From Francisella frigiditurris (GTDB lineage Bacteria; Pseudomonadota; Gammaproteobacteria; Francisellales; Francisellaceae), in NCBI RefSeq assembly GCF_001880225.1, contig NZ_CP009654.1, positions 1,426,001 to 1,490,000 on the forward strand: a stretch of 64,000 bases of DNA, written 5' to 3'. The notes under the pieces are model-generated. The model worked only from the letters and a program-made list of their open reading frames with translations. It was not told the DNA's origin and searched no databases. Within the stretch, counting starts at the first letter, position 1, and each line of letters begins with the position of its first letter. Positions 47,421 through 55,048 of this stretch are shown piece after piece. A program made the translations under genes and the position numbers.

Positions 47421-48836
47421 TCATGTTCCACAAAATGTCTGTTCTACCTTTTCATCTAAGCTAGGTGAAAGCATATATTCATCATAATCCTGATTAAAGC
47501 CATACGGCTCTTGTAATACTTCTAATAATTTATTAAATAGTAATAAATCATTCTTATTTTCTGCTACTCTTAGAGCTTGTTCAACTTTATGATTTCTTGG
47601 AATAAATACTGGATTAGTCTTTTTCATCAATTTTAAAGATTCTTCTCTAGTCTCTTTTATTCTTTCTTGCCAACTATTAAGCCACTGCTCCAAATCTAGC
47701 TTATTAGATACATCTAAAGAATCATTGCCTAAATTATAAAAAGTATTTGTATAATCTAATCTATATTTAGCCATTAATTCTAGTAGCTTAGTTATAAACT
47801 CTTGATCTTGTGATTGAGAATTTATCAGTCCTAGTTTTGCTGACATCATTTTAAGCCAATTATCTTTATATAGATCAGCAAATTTTTCTATAATTTCTTG
47901 AGCAATATCTATAGCTTCTTCAGTTGTATCTGCAAGTAAAGGTAAAAGACTTTCTGCAAATCGTGCTAAGTTCCACTGTGCTATTGGTGCTTGATTTGCA
48001 AAAGCATATCGTCCTCTTCTATCTATTGAGCTAAAGACCGTGTCTGGATGATATTCATCCATAAAAGCACACGGCCCAAAATCTATAGTTTCTCCTGAGA
48101 TAGTCATATTGTCAGTGTTCATTACGCCATGAATAAAGCCTACTCTTTCCCACTCTGTTATCAGTTTAGCTTGTTTCTCTACCGTATACTCAAGCAATGC
48201 TTTTGCTTTATTATCTTTTGGATCAATTTGGTATCTTCTCAAAGTAAAATCTAACAAAGACTTTAACTCTTTATCTCCTAAAGTCGCAGCATATTGGAAA
48301 GTTCCAACCCGAATATGGCTACTTGCCACACGAACAACTATAGCTCCCTTCTTTAATCCATCTCTATAAATAGGCTCCCCTGTAGAGATTATTGCTAGAG
48401 ACCTGCTTGTTGATACACCAAAGCCACTCATAGCTTCACTAATTATATACTCCCTCAACATAGGACCTAGTACAGCCTTGCCATCACCACCTCTAGAGTA
48501 TTTAGTCTTCCCTGAGCCTTTTAAATGTATATCGACTAATTTGTTAGACCTTGTTCTATACTCACCAATTAGTGTCGCCCTTCCATCACCAAGCATTGTG
48601 AAGTTTCCAAACTGATGTCCCGCATAAGCTTGTGCTATTGGATTTTTACTAGATTTTCCAAGTAGAAAACCTAACAATTCTTTTTCATTCAAACTACTTA
48701 CATCTAATCCTAATTCATTTGCTAATTTATGATTAAATATAATTACTTTTGCATCGGGAAAATTTTCTAAAGTCTGACTAGAATAAAACTCCTCTGGAAG
48801 TTCTATATAAGAATATTCTAAAACTGGATAGCTCAT
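47421..48836 (-). CDS. selO: SelO (YdiU) protein adenylyltransferase
   Basis: A 471-residue pseudokinase that transfers AMP to Ser, Thr or Tyr of proteins, including redox proteins. Landmarks are AQAYAGHQFGNFTMLGDGRA, the nucleotide loop HLKGSGKTKYSRGGDGKAVLGPMLREYI, HGVMNTDNMTISGETIDFGPCAFMDEY (metal-binding Asn/Asp), and a C-terminal Cys two residues from the end (FCGT), the position taken by selenocysteine in animals. It ends 4 bp from the convergent azoR stop. Confidence 0.95.
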   Translation of the reverse strand: MSYPVLEYSYIELPEEFYSSQTLENFPDAKVIIFNHKLANELGLDVSSLNEKELLGFLLGKSSKNPIAQAYAGHQFGNFTMLGDGRATLIGEYRTRSNKLVDIHLKGSGKTKYSRGGDGKAVLGPMLREYIISEAMSGFGVSTSRSLAIISTGEPIYRDGLKKGAIVVRVASSHIRVGTFQYAATLGDKELKSLLDFTLRRYQIDPKDNKAKALLEYTVEKQAKLITEWERVGFIHGVMNTDNMTISGETIDFGPCAFMDEYHPDTVFSSIDRRGRYAFANQAPIAQWNLARFAESLLPLLADTTEEAIDIAQEIIEKFADLYKDNWLKMMSAKLGLINSQSQDQEFITKLLELMAKYRLDYTNTFYNLGNDSLDVSNKLDLEQWLNSWQERIKETREESLKLMKKTNPVFIPRNHKVEQALRVAENKNDLLLFNKLLEVLQEPYGFNQDYDEYMLSPSLDEKVEQTFCGT

Positions 48837-48896
48837 ATAACTTAATACTTTACTAATATAGTAGCATTCTAACTTTTTTATAAAGTTTTTATAAGC

Positions 48897-49997
48897 TTAT
48901 ACCTTTAGACTTTTATAATAATTTCTTACCCCTGCAATAGGTACAAACACTTCAACATAGAATGTTAGTACCCCAGCTAGTGACATCGCGATTAAAAACA
49001 TATTTTGTGATAGACACATTAAAATAAGTGGAGGTAAATAGGTACAAACAAGAACTTTAATATAAGCATCTTGCCCAAAAGCATCTCTTAAAGCATCCAT
49101 TACACCTATAGAAATACAACAAAAAGAGCCAACCATTGATACAAGTTGAAAAGCACTAAGTACATTACTAATAGCATTAGACTTAGTAAAAAAACTAATA
49201 CTATTGTTAAAAGCTACAAGCTGATTTTCACTATCATAAATGCTTAACATTCCATGATCTCCCTGTATAGGTATAGTAAAAAAGATTGCTAAAACCCAAG
49301 CCATATATATCAAAGCTATTAATGAAGTACTGAAAATAAGCAAAAATGCCAATGTCTTAAATGACAAATAACGATCATAAAATTTCACTAAACTAGGAAT
49401 TATAAAGTGATATCCAAATGCATTAAATAGGACAAATAAAAATGATAATGCTCCAACTGAACGAATAGGATAGCTATCAATATTTATAGCTACTGTTTTA
49501 GTAGTATAAAAAATTAAAAATATCGCCACAACAATAAGAGAAAGCTTAGCTGTTACAAATAGGACATTACTTTTAATTATTAGTCTAGAATTATATGCTG
49601 TAATTCCGCCTAATATGAAAATCAGAATCACTCCTGATAATAAATAGCTTAAATTACTACTTTCTAAAAGATATAAGCTTATGGCTGAACTAACTCCAGA
49701 TATATAAGCAGCTAAAGTTAAATATAGAATTAACAAATAGCTTCCAAAAACACTAAACTTAGCTCCTTTAAAACCTAAGTATTTAGTAGATAGTGTAAAA
49801 TATGTATTATGTTCAACTGGCAAATTATATGAGATTTTTAATATACATAATCCAGTAATAGTCATTATTAACCACACTAAAAATATAGCAAATAAGCTCC
49901 CTAAAAAACCTAAATTAACAGCAGCTATAGGCAACCCTACAATGCCACCACCTATAGTAGAACCAATAATCAGAAAAATACCTATAAATAGCTTCAT
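48897..49997 (-). CDS. aromatic amino acid permease (HAAAP family)
   Basis: A 366-residue inner-membrane carrier with about ten to eleven helices. The first reads IGIFLIIGSTIGGGIVGLPIAAVNLGF, the substrate-site helix of TyrP/Mtr-like transporters; a later block AFGYHFIIPSLVKFYDR fits the family. E. coli TyrP is about 400 residues, so this is slightly short. Tyrosine or tryptophan uptake is likely; specificity cannot be read. It lies upstream of selO by 60 bp on the same strand. Confidence 0.85.
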   Translation of the reverse strand: MKLFIGIFLIIGSTIGGGIVGLPIAAVNLGFLGSLFAIFLVWLIMTITGLCILKISYNLPVEHNTYFTLSTKYLGFKGAKFSVFGSYLLILYLTLAAYISGVSSAISLYLLESSNLSYLLSGVILIFILGGITAYNSRLIIKSNVLFVTAKLSLIVVAIFLIFYTTKTVAINIDSYPIRSVGALSFLFVLFNAFGYHFIIPSLVKFYDRYLSFKTLAFLLIFSTSLIALIYMAWVLAIFFTIPIQGDHGMLSIYDSENQLVAFNNSISFFTKSNAISNVLSAFQLVSMVGSFCCISIGVMDALRDAFGQDAYIKVLVCTYLPPLILMCLSQNMFLIAMSLAGVLTFYVEVFVPIAGVRNYYKSLKV

Positions 49998-50115
49998 TTT
50001 TCACTTTTATGAATAATTATTCCATGAGTATATTTTAAATAACTTAATATTAAAACCTTTTAGTAGCAGAATAACATCAGTAAATGATAATTATAGATTA
50101 GCTGTAACTAAGTAT

Positions 50116-50143
50116 TTGTACTTGCATTTTTTTTTGATAGAAT
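50116..50143 (+). promoter_or_regulatory. promoter of argGH
   Basis: TTGTAC (50116-50121), 16-base spacer, TAGAAT (50138-50143). The -10 box overlaps the first bases of the ARG box at 50141, so a bound repressor would block it. Confidence 0.5.
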
Positions 50144-50158
50144 GAATAAAAATTCAAT
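50141..50158 (+). promoter_or_regulatory. ARG box (ArgR operator) of argGH
   Basis: AATGAATAAAAATTCAAT agrees at all positions with the E. coli ARG-box consensus (WNTGAATWWWWATTCANW). It overlaps the -10 box and lies 20 bases before the argG ATG, as expected for arginine-dependent repression. Whether the genome encodes ArgR cannot be seen here. Confidence 0.7.
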
Positions 50159-50178
50159 TTATATGGGGAGAGTTTTAT

Positions 50179-51447
50179 ATGTCAAAACAGTATCAAAAAG
50201 TTGCTAGCCATGAAGCAAAGAAAGGAGATTTTAAACGTTGCCTTCTACTATATTCTGGAGGTCTTGATACTTCTGTAATGTTAAAATGGATACAAGAAGA
50301 ATATGAAGTAGAAGTGGTTGCCTTAACTATAGATATTGGACAAGTAGCTGATAACTTAGAACAAATAAAACAGAAAGCTATTAACTTAGGTGCTATAGAT
50401 GCTGTTGTATATGATGCAAAAACTCGTTTTGCAGATGAAGTAATTAGTAAGGCTATTAAAGCAAATGCTGACTACCAAGGTGGTTATGCCCTTTCAACAC
50501 CTCTTGGTAGAGTTATTATTTCAGAAATAGCTGTTGAAGTAGCCAAAAAATATGATTGTCAAGTTGTTGCTCATGGTTGTACTGGTAAAGGAAATGATCA
50601 AGTTCGTTTTGAGAGTTATCTCACAACTCTCGATGAAAATATAAAAACGATCGCTCCTGTTAGAGAATGGGGAATGGGTAGAGAGCAAGAATTAGAATAC
50701 GCTGAAAAACACAATATCCCGGTTAAACAACAAAAAGACAAACCTTACTCATATGATGAGAATATGTGGGGAAACACTGCAGAAGGTGGAGAAATAGAAC
50801 ATTCAAACCTAATTGCTCCTAAAGAGGCTATTCTACAATGGTGCAAGACTCCAGAGAATGCCTTAGATAAGCTTCAAACGATTACATTAGATTTTGTTGA
50901 AGGTATACCAACCAAACTAGATGGAAAAGCTATGCCTTTAGCTGAACTAATTATGCAATGCAATAAAATTGGTGGTGAGCATGGAGTTGGTGTATTTAAT
51001 CTTATTGAAGATAGATTGATTGGCTTAAAAGTTAGAGGAATTTATGAAAACCCAGGTGCTAGCATTATAATAGCTGCTCATAAAAAACTAGAACAATTAG
51101 TTTCTACACGTCAGGAAAATGAACTAAAATCATTTATAGATAATAAATGGGCTTATCTTGCTTATGCTGCTGAATGGTATAATCCTGTTATGAATAACAT
51201 TCTTGCATTTATAGAAGAGCAAAATAAAAAGGTTACAGGGAAAATTACTGTCTCTTTATATAAAGGTAATATAGAAGTAGTAGCTGTAGAATCGCCTTTT
51301 TCTATGCTTAAACCTGAGCTAGCAACTTTTGAAGCTGGTGGAGATTTATTCAATCATAATGCTTCTGCTGGATTTATAGAGCTTCATAGCTTAGCTCAAC
51401 GTACTGCTTATTCAATAATGAAAAATAAGAAAGAAATATATGAGTAA
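50179..51447 (+). CDS. argG: argininosuccinate synthase
   Basis: ATP-dependent ligation of citrulline and aspartate in arginine synthesis. 422 residues. The PP-loop LLYSGGLDTSVMLKW starts near residue 24, and the citrulline/aspartate site HGCTGKGNDQVRFE and the block EHSNLIAPKEAI are present. GGGGAG lies 8 bases before the ATG. It overlaps argH by 8 bp. An ARG box upstream suggests repression by arginine. Confidence 0.96.
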   Translation: MSKQYQKVASHEAKKGDFKRCLLLYSGGLDTSVMLKWIQEEYEVEVVALTIDIGQVADNLEQIKQKAINLGAIDAVVYDAKTRFADEVISKAIKANADYQGGYALSTPLGRVIISEIAVEVAKKYDCQVVAHGCTGKGNDQVRFESYLTTLDENIKTIAPVREWGMGREQELEYAEKHNIPVKQQKDKPYSYDENMWGNTAEGGEIEHSNLIAPKEAILQWCKTPENALDKLQTITLDFVEGIPTKLDGKAMPLAELIMQCNKIGGEHGVGVFNLIEDRLIGLKVRGIYENPGASIIIAAHKKLEQLVSTRQENELKSFIDNKWAYLAYAAEWYNPVMNNILAFIEEQNKKVTGKITVSLYKGNIEVVAVESPFSMLKPELATFEAGGDLFNHNASAGFIELHSLAQRTAYSIMKNKKEIYE

Positions 51448-52633
51448 AAAACTTTGGCAAACTGAAACAGATAAACTCTTACCTATAGTTGAAAAATACA
51501 CCGTAGGTCAAGACTATGTACTTGATCAGAAACTATTAAAATACGATCTACAAGCTAGTCTAGCTCATGCAAAAATGTTGCATAAAATGAATGTGCTTTC
51601 TAAGGATGAGCTTTCTCTATTAAAAAAAGGACTTCAAGAGATAGAAGAGCTTTTAGCTGAAAACAAATTCTCAATAACTCAAGATCAAGAAGATGGTCAT
51701 ACAGCAATTGAGCAATATCTCTGTACACACTATGGAGATGTAGGTAAGAAAATACATACTGGAAGAAGCAGAAATGATCAGTCTTTAGTTATGCTCCGTC
51801 TTTTTATGCTAGATAAAATTAAACTATTGGAAAAAGCTATACAGGAAAATATTTATACCCTTCGGACAAAAGCTAATAAATATGTAAATACCCCAATGCC
51901 TGGTTATACACATATGCAAAAAGCTATGCCAACTACAGTTTCAACTTGGTTGGGTTCTTTTGCTGACGCTTTAGAAGATACCCTTCTTTTAATTTCAACT
52001 ACCAACAAAGTTATAAGCCAAAATCCTCTAGGATCTGCATCTGGTTTTGGTATCGACAATTTTAAGCATGATAAAGATTATACAACTGAACAACTTGGCT
52101 TTAATAGAACACAAGAGAACCCTATTTATTGTGCTTTTTCTAGAGGATATTTTGAAAAACTAATTCTTCAAACATTATCAAATCCTATGAATATTTACTC
52201 AAGATTTGCTAATGATATGATGCTATTCACAATGTCTGAATTTAACTACTTTAGCCTTGATAACTCATACACAACAGGATCATCTATAATGCCGCAAAAA
52301 CGCAATTATGATCTATTTGAGATTATGAGAGGTAATGCAAAACTATATCAAGGTTACCTACAACAAATTACTTCTATAATTGATGGCGTTCCTAGTGGCT
52401 ATAATCGTGATTATCAATTAACAAAAGCTCCTTTCTGTGAAGCAATAGAATTAATAGAGAATACAATCCTATTATTTAACTCCACTATAGAAAATCTAAA
52501 AGTTCATACTGACAAACTAGAACAAGCTATGACTTCAGATTTATATGCTACTGAAGAGGTTTATAAATTAGTTGAACAAGGCCTATCTTTTCGTGATGCT
52601 TATATAGTTATCAAACAAAAACTTAATAAATAG
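51440..52633 (+). CDS. argH: argininosuccinate lyase, short form
   Basis: Splits argininosuccinate into arginine and fumarate. 397 residues against about 460 in E. coli; the C-terminal tail after GLSFRDAYIVIKQK is short. Catalytic motifs are intact: TGRSRNDQ, PGYTHMQKAMPTT, and the flexible signature loop TTGSSIMPQKRNYD. The last codon TAG is split by the transposon: TA is chromosomal, G is the first base of the left terminal repeat. Joining the flanks restores the same TAG, so the short length is native and not caused by the insertion. Confidence 0.93.
   Translation: MSKKLWQTETDKLLPIVEKYTVGQDYVLDQKLLKYDLQASLAHAKMLHKMNVLSKDELSLLKKGLQEIEELLAENKFSITQDQEDGHTAIEQYLCTHYGDVGKKIHTGRSRNDQSLVMLRLFMLDKIKLLEKAIQENIYTLRTKANKYVNTPMPGYTHMQKAMPTTVSTWLGSFADALEDTLLLISTTNKVISQNPLGSASGFGIDNFKHDKDYTTEQLGFNRTQENPIYCAFSRGYFEKLILQTLSNPMNIYSRFANDMMLFTMSEFNYFSLDNSYTTGSSIMPQKRNYDLFEIMRGNAKLYQGYLQQITSIIDGVPSGYNRDYQLTKAPFCEAIELIENTILLFNSTIENLKVHTDKLEQAMTSDLYATEEVYKLVEQGLSFRDAYIVIKQKLNK
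52628..52632. repeat. 5-bp target duplication of the Tn3-family element, left
   Basis: AAATA immediately before the left terminal repeat. It is identical to 60429-60433. Five bases is the standard duplication of the Tn3 family. Confidence 0.88.
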
Positions 52634-52670
52634 GACCATAGGGAGCGAATGAGCAGAAAATTACGGTCTA
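52633..52670 (+). repeat. left terminal inverted repeat of the Tn3-family element
   Basis: The 38-bp end begins GGACCATAGGGAGCGAATGA. It contains the stop codon and last codons of fic (52661 on), so cargo coding reaches into the transposase-binding site. Confidence 0.9.
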
Positions 52671-53638
52671 GCCATTCTATATTTTTGGGATTTACTATTT
52701 GGCTTCTCTGGTATCGTCATTTCTATCAATTTTTGCTCTAATGCTGGCTTTAAATATCTCTCTACAAATGATTTTCTATCCTTGAGTTTAAGCTTGTTTT
52801 GTAACTCTTGTCTAGTTAATTCTTTATCTTTGAGTACTTCTATAAGCTTCTTAACTTGGGGGCTTACTTGTTGCTCTACTTGAGGGTTTATTTCTCTTAT
52901 TGCTATACTCAACATCTCTAGCATAAATTCTATGAATGGATAGCAATCTGTTTTATTAGTACTTTCCTGTATAGCTTCGTAATATGCTTTTTGATGCTCA
53001 TATACAATACTCTCTACTGGAATATAACTAAATAGCTTATTCCATTGGCTTAGTATTAGTGATTGCCATAATCTACCCATCCTACCATTACCATCTGCAA
53101 ATGGATGGATAAACTCAAATTCATAATGAAACACACAACTACTTATTATCGGATGCTCTTCTGTATTTGCTATCCAATCAAATAGATTTTTCATTAGCTC
53201 GCGTAGCTTTTTTGCTGGTGGTGCTAAATGAATTACATTATTACCTTCCATTACTCCTACTGAACCTGATCTATATACTCCAACCTCATCTACTAAGCCC
53301 TGCATTAGAGTTAAATGCGTACATAATAAGTCTTTTTCTTCTTTATAGTTTAAATTTTGGAACTTATCATAAGTTTTTATAGCATTTCTTATCTCTAAGA
53401 TCTCTTTTTGTGGGGCTAATATCCTTTTACCTTCCAATATAGCCGTAATGTGGCTTTCATCTAAGGTATTACCCTCTATTGCTAAAGTTCCTCTTATAGT
53501 CTTTACCTGATTTATCTTTCTAAGTCTTAAATCTCTTTCTATCTGTGAAGTAGCGGTTATCTTACCTATCTCTTGGCTTATATCTGCTACTAAAGATATT
53601 ATCTTTGGCGTTATTGTATAAGGTGGTTGATATTTCAT
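52661..53638 (-). CDS. Fic-domain adenylyltransferase, self-inhibited class
   Basis: A 325-residue protein. The Fic motif HPFADGNGRMGR is at 178-189, with catalytic H178. An inhibitory helix motif TLAIEG (51-56, pattern S/T-x-x-x-E-G) lies on the N-terminal side of the core, so activity is probably restrained within the molecule, and no separate antitoxin is needed. A winged-helix-like C-terminal region (about 258-325) may bind DNA or RNA. Fic enzymes usually move AMP from ATP onto proteins; the target is unknown. It is the last gene of the tnpR-orphan-fic unit, starts 5 bp after the orphan, and its stop codon lies in the left terminal repeat. Confidence 0.93.
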   Translation of the reverse strand: MKYQPPYTITPKIISLVADISQEIGKITATSQIERDLRLRKINQVKTIRGTLAIEGNTLDESHITAILEGKRILAPQKEILEIRNAIKTYDKFQNLNYKEEKDLLCTHLTLMQGLVDEVGVYRSGSVGVMEGNNVIHLAPPAKKLRELMKNLFDWIANTEEHPIISSCVFHYEFEFIHPFADGNGRMGRLWQSLILSQWNKLFSYIPVESIVYEHQKAYYEAIQESTNKTDCYPFIEFMLEMLSIAIREINPQVEQQVSPQVKKLIEVLKDKELTRQELQNKLKLKDRKSFVERYLKPALEQKLIEMTIPEKPNSKSQKYRMARP

Positions 53639-53643
53639 ATGCT

Positions 53644-54357
53644 CTACCTTATTTTTAAAATATCTAATATAAATTTAGGTGCTTCTCTAGTTGCTATAGA
53701 ACTATTTTTGATATGATACGCTGTACTTTCTTCTTCAGTTTTAAAATTAAGCATTTGATTTGGAATATAAGTATTATCTAAAGAAATTACTTTATTGTCT
53801 GTATATGCTTTCTCATCATTCTTTATGAAATCAATAATAAATTGGTTAATGCTATCGGTATTAAGTATTCTATTAATAGATGCATGCATTCCTACTGCAT
53901 ATGAATAGCTATAGTCTAGTTTAATGTACTCAGTTGTATCAACATGTTTAAGTAGCTCTTGCTCTCTTTTTTGACACCATTCAAATCTAGTTAATCCATC
54001 AAATTTTTTATAAGCTTGATTCCTAAACTCTAATTGACTAAGGCCATTATGCTTATTTATTAAATCATAACCTTCCAATTCAGAATTATATGGTACTATA
54101 TTTTCAGCTTCTGCATAGGCTAAGTCACTAGCTTTATCTTGGATAATCATTCTACAAGTTGTTAGAGCACAAGAATAGAAAGTTGCTTTATCTTTACCCA
54201 AAAAATATATATCTATCCACCAAGATTCGGGTGTTACATAGTGATTTGTAGTAAATAACCTACCTTTATTATAGTACTCTTTAATTATCTCATTTTTTAT
54301 ATTTTGTCTTAGCTTCTTACGAATGTTACGTGACTTATCAATAAAACGCTTACTCAT
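53644..54357 (-). CDS. transposon-borne orphan protein, unknown
   Basis: A 237-residue soluble protein; I do not recognise a family. It starts with a very basic segment (RFIDKSRNIRKKLRQNIKN), which could bind nucleic acid. Mid-protein features are YVTPESWWIDIYFLGKDK and TRFEWCQKREQELLKH. No transmembrane helix or signal is seen. Its Shine-Dalgarno AAGGA lies inside the last codons of tnpR, and fic begins 5 bp after its stop, so the three are coupled. Passenger genes at this site in other Tn3 elements are often toxin-antitoxin pairs, which makes it a candidate partner of Fic. That is inference. Confidence 0.65.
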   Translation of the reverse strand: MSKRFIDKSRNIRKKLRQNIKNEIIKEYYNKGRLFTTNHYVTPESWWIDIYFLGKDKATFYSCALTTCRMIIQDKASDLAYAEAENIVPYNSELEGYDLINKHNGLSQLEFRNQAYKKFDGLTRFEWCQKREQELLKHVDTTEYIKLDYSYSYAVGMHASINRILNTDSINQFIIDFIKNDEKAYTDNKVISLDNTYIPNQMLNFKTEEESTAYHIKNSSIATREAPKFILDILKIR

Positions 54358-54359
54358 AA

Positions 54360-54914
54360 TTATTTCCTTAAATATTGATAGAGAGTTTCTCTACTAATAC
54401 CAAAATATTTAGCAACTGTAGTTTTTTTCTCACCATTGGCTATTTTTTCTTTTAGTTCAGAAATTTGCTCATCAGATAATCTAGGTTTTCTTCCTTTATA
54501 AGCACCTTTCTTTTTAGCTATAGCTATTCCTTCAAGCTGTCTTTCTTTAATCAAAGCTCTTTCAAACTCAGCAAAAGCCCCCATGACTGAAAGTAATAGA
54601 TTAGACATAGCAGAATCATCACCTGTAAAAATAAGTCCTTCTTTAACAAACTTTACTATTACATCATTCGATGTAAGTTGAATAACTACTTTTCTAAGAT
54701 CGTCAAGATTTCTAGCTAGTCTGTCCATACTATGGATGAAAACAGTATCTCCATCCCTAGCATATTCTAATAAATTAGTTAATTCAGGACGTTCAATACT
54801 TTTACCTGACACCTTATCAATAAAAGTTTTATCTAAATTTAAACCTTCTAATTGTCTTTCATGATTTTGAGCAGTTGTACTCACTCGAATGTAACCAATA
54901 TTCTTACCAGGCAT
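54360..54914 (-). CDS. tnpR: serine site-specific recombinase, TnpR resolvase
   Basis: Resolves the cointegrate made by Tn3 transposition. 184 residues from MPGKNIGYIRVS; a start six codons earlier is also open and neither has a clear ribosome-binding site. The catalytic Ser is in YIRVSTTAQNHERQ; HSMDRLARNLDDL and GAFAEFERALIKERQLEGI are the core helices. The C-terminal helix-turn-helix is KTTVAKYFGISRETLYQYL. Its own promoter and tnpA's must lie in the res region just upstream. Confidence 0.93.
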   Translation of the reverse strand: MPGKNIGYIRVSTTAQNHERQLEGLNLDKTFIDKVSGKSIERPELTNLLEYARDGDTVFIHSMDRLARNLDDLRKVVIQLTSNDVIVKFVKEGLIFTGDDSAMSNLLLSVMGAFAEFERALIKERQLEGIAIAKKKGAYKGRKPRLSDEQISELKEKIANGEKKTTVAKYFGISRETLYQYLRK

Positions 54915-54935
54915 TTTTGTCAAAAAAATCATTTA

Positions 54936-55026
54936 TGTCAGGAAAGAGTCTAAGAGTTTGTACAATATTTGTCAATAAATTAAAATACATATTTATATTT
55001 GACACTTTTTAAAATAGTACCTGACA
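54936..55026. promoter_or_regulatory. res-like resolution site between tnpR and tnpA
   Basis: The 115-140 bp divergent gap is AT-rich and holds inverted TGTCA-type half-sites: TGTCAGG (54936-54942) with CCTGACA (55020-55026), and an inner pair TGTCAAT / ATTTGACA around 54980-55006. Position and half-sites fit a Tn3-type res with several resolvase dimers. Exact subsites need footprinting. Confidence 0.55.
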
Positions 55027-55048
55027 GTCAAAATAGACTACACTCTAA

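Noticed and set aside
51440-52633. argH truncated by the transposon
   Set aside because: Rejoining the flanks after removing one AAATA copy gives the same TAG stop, so the short C-terminus is native.
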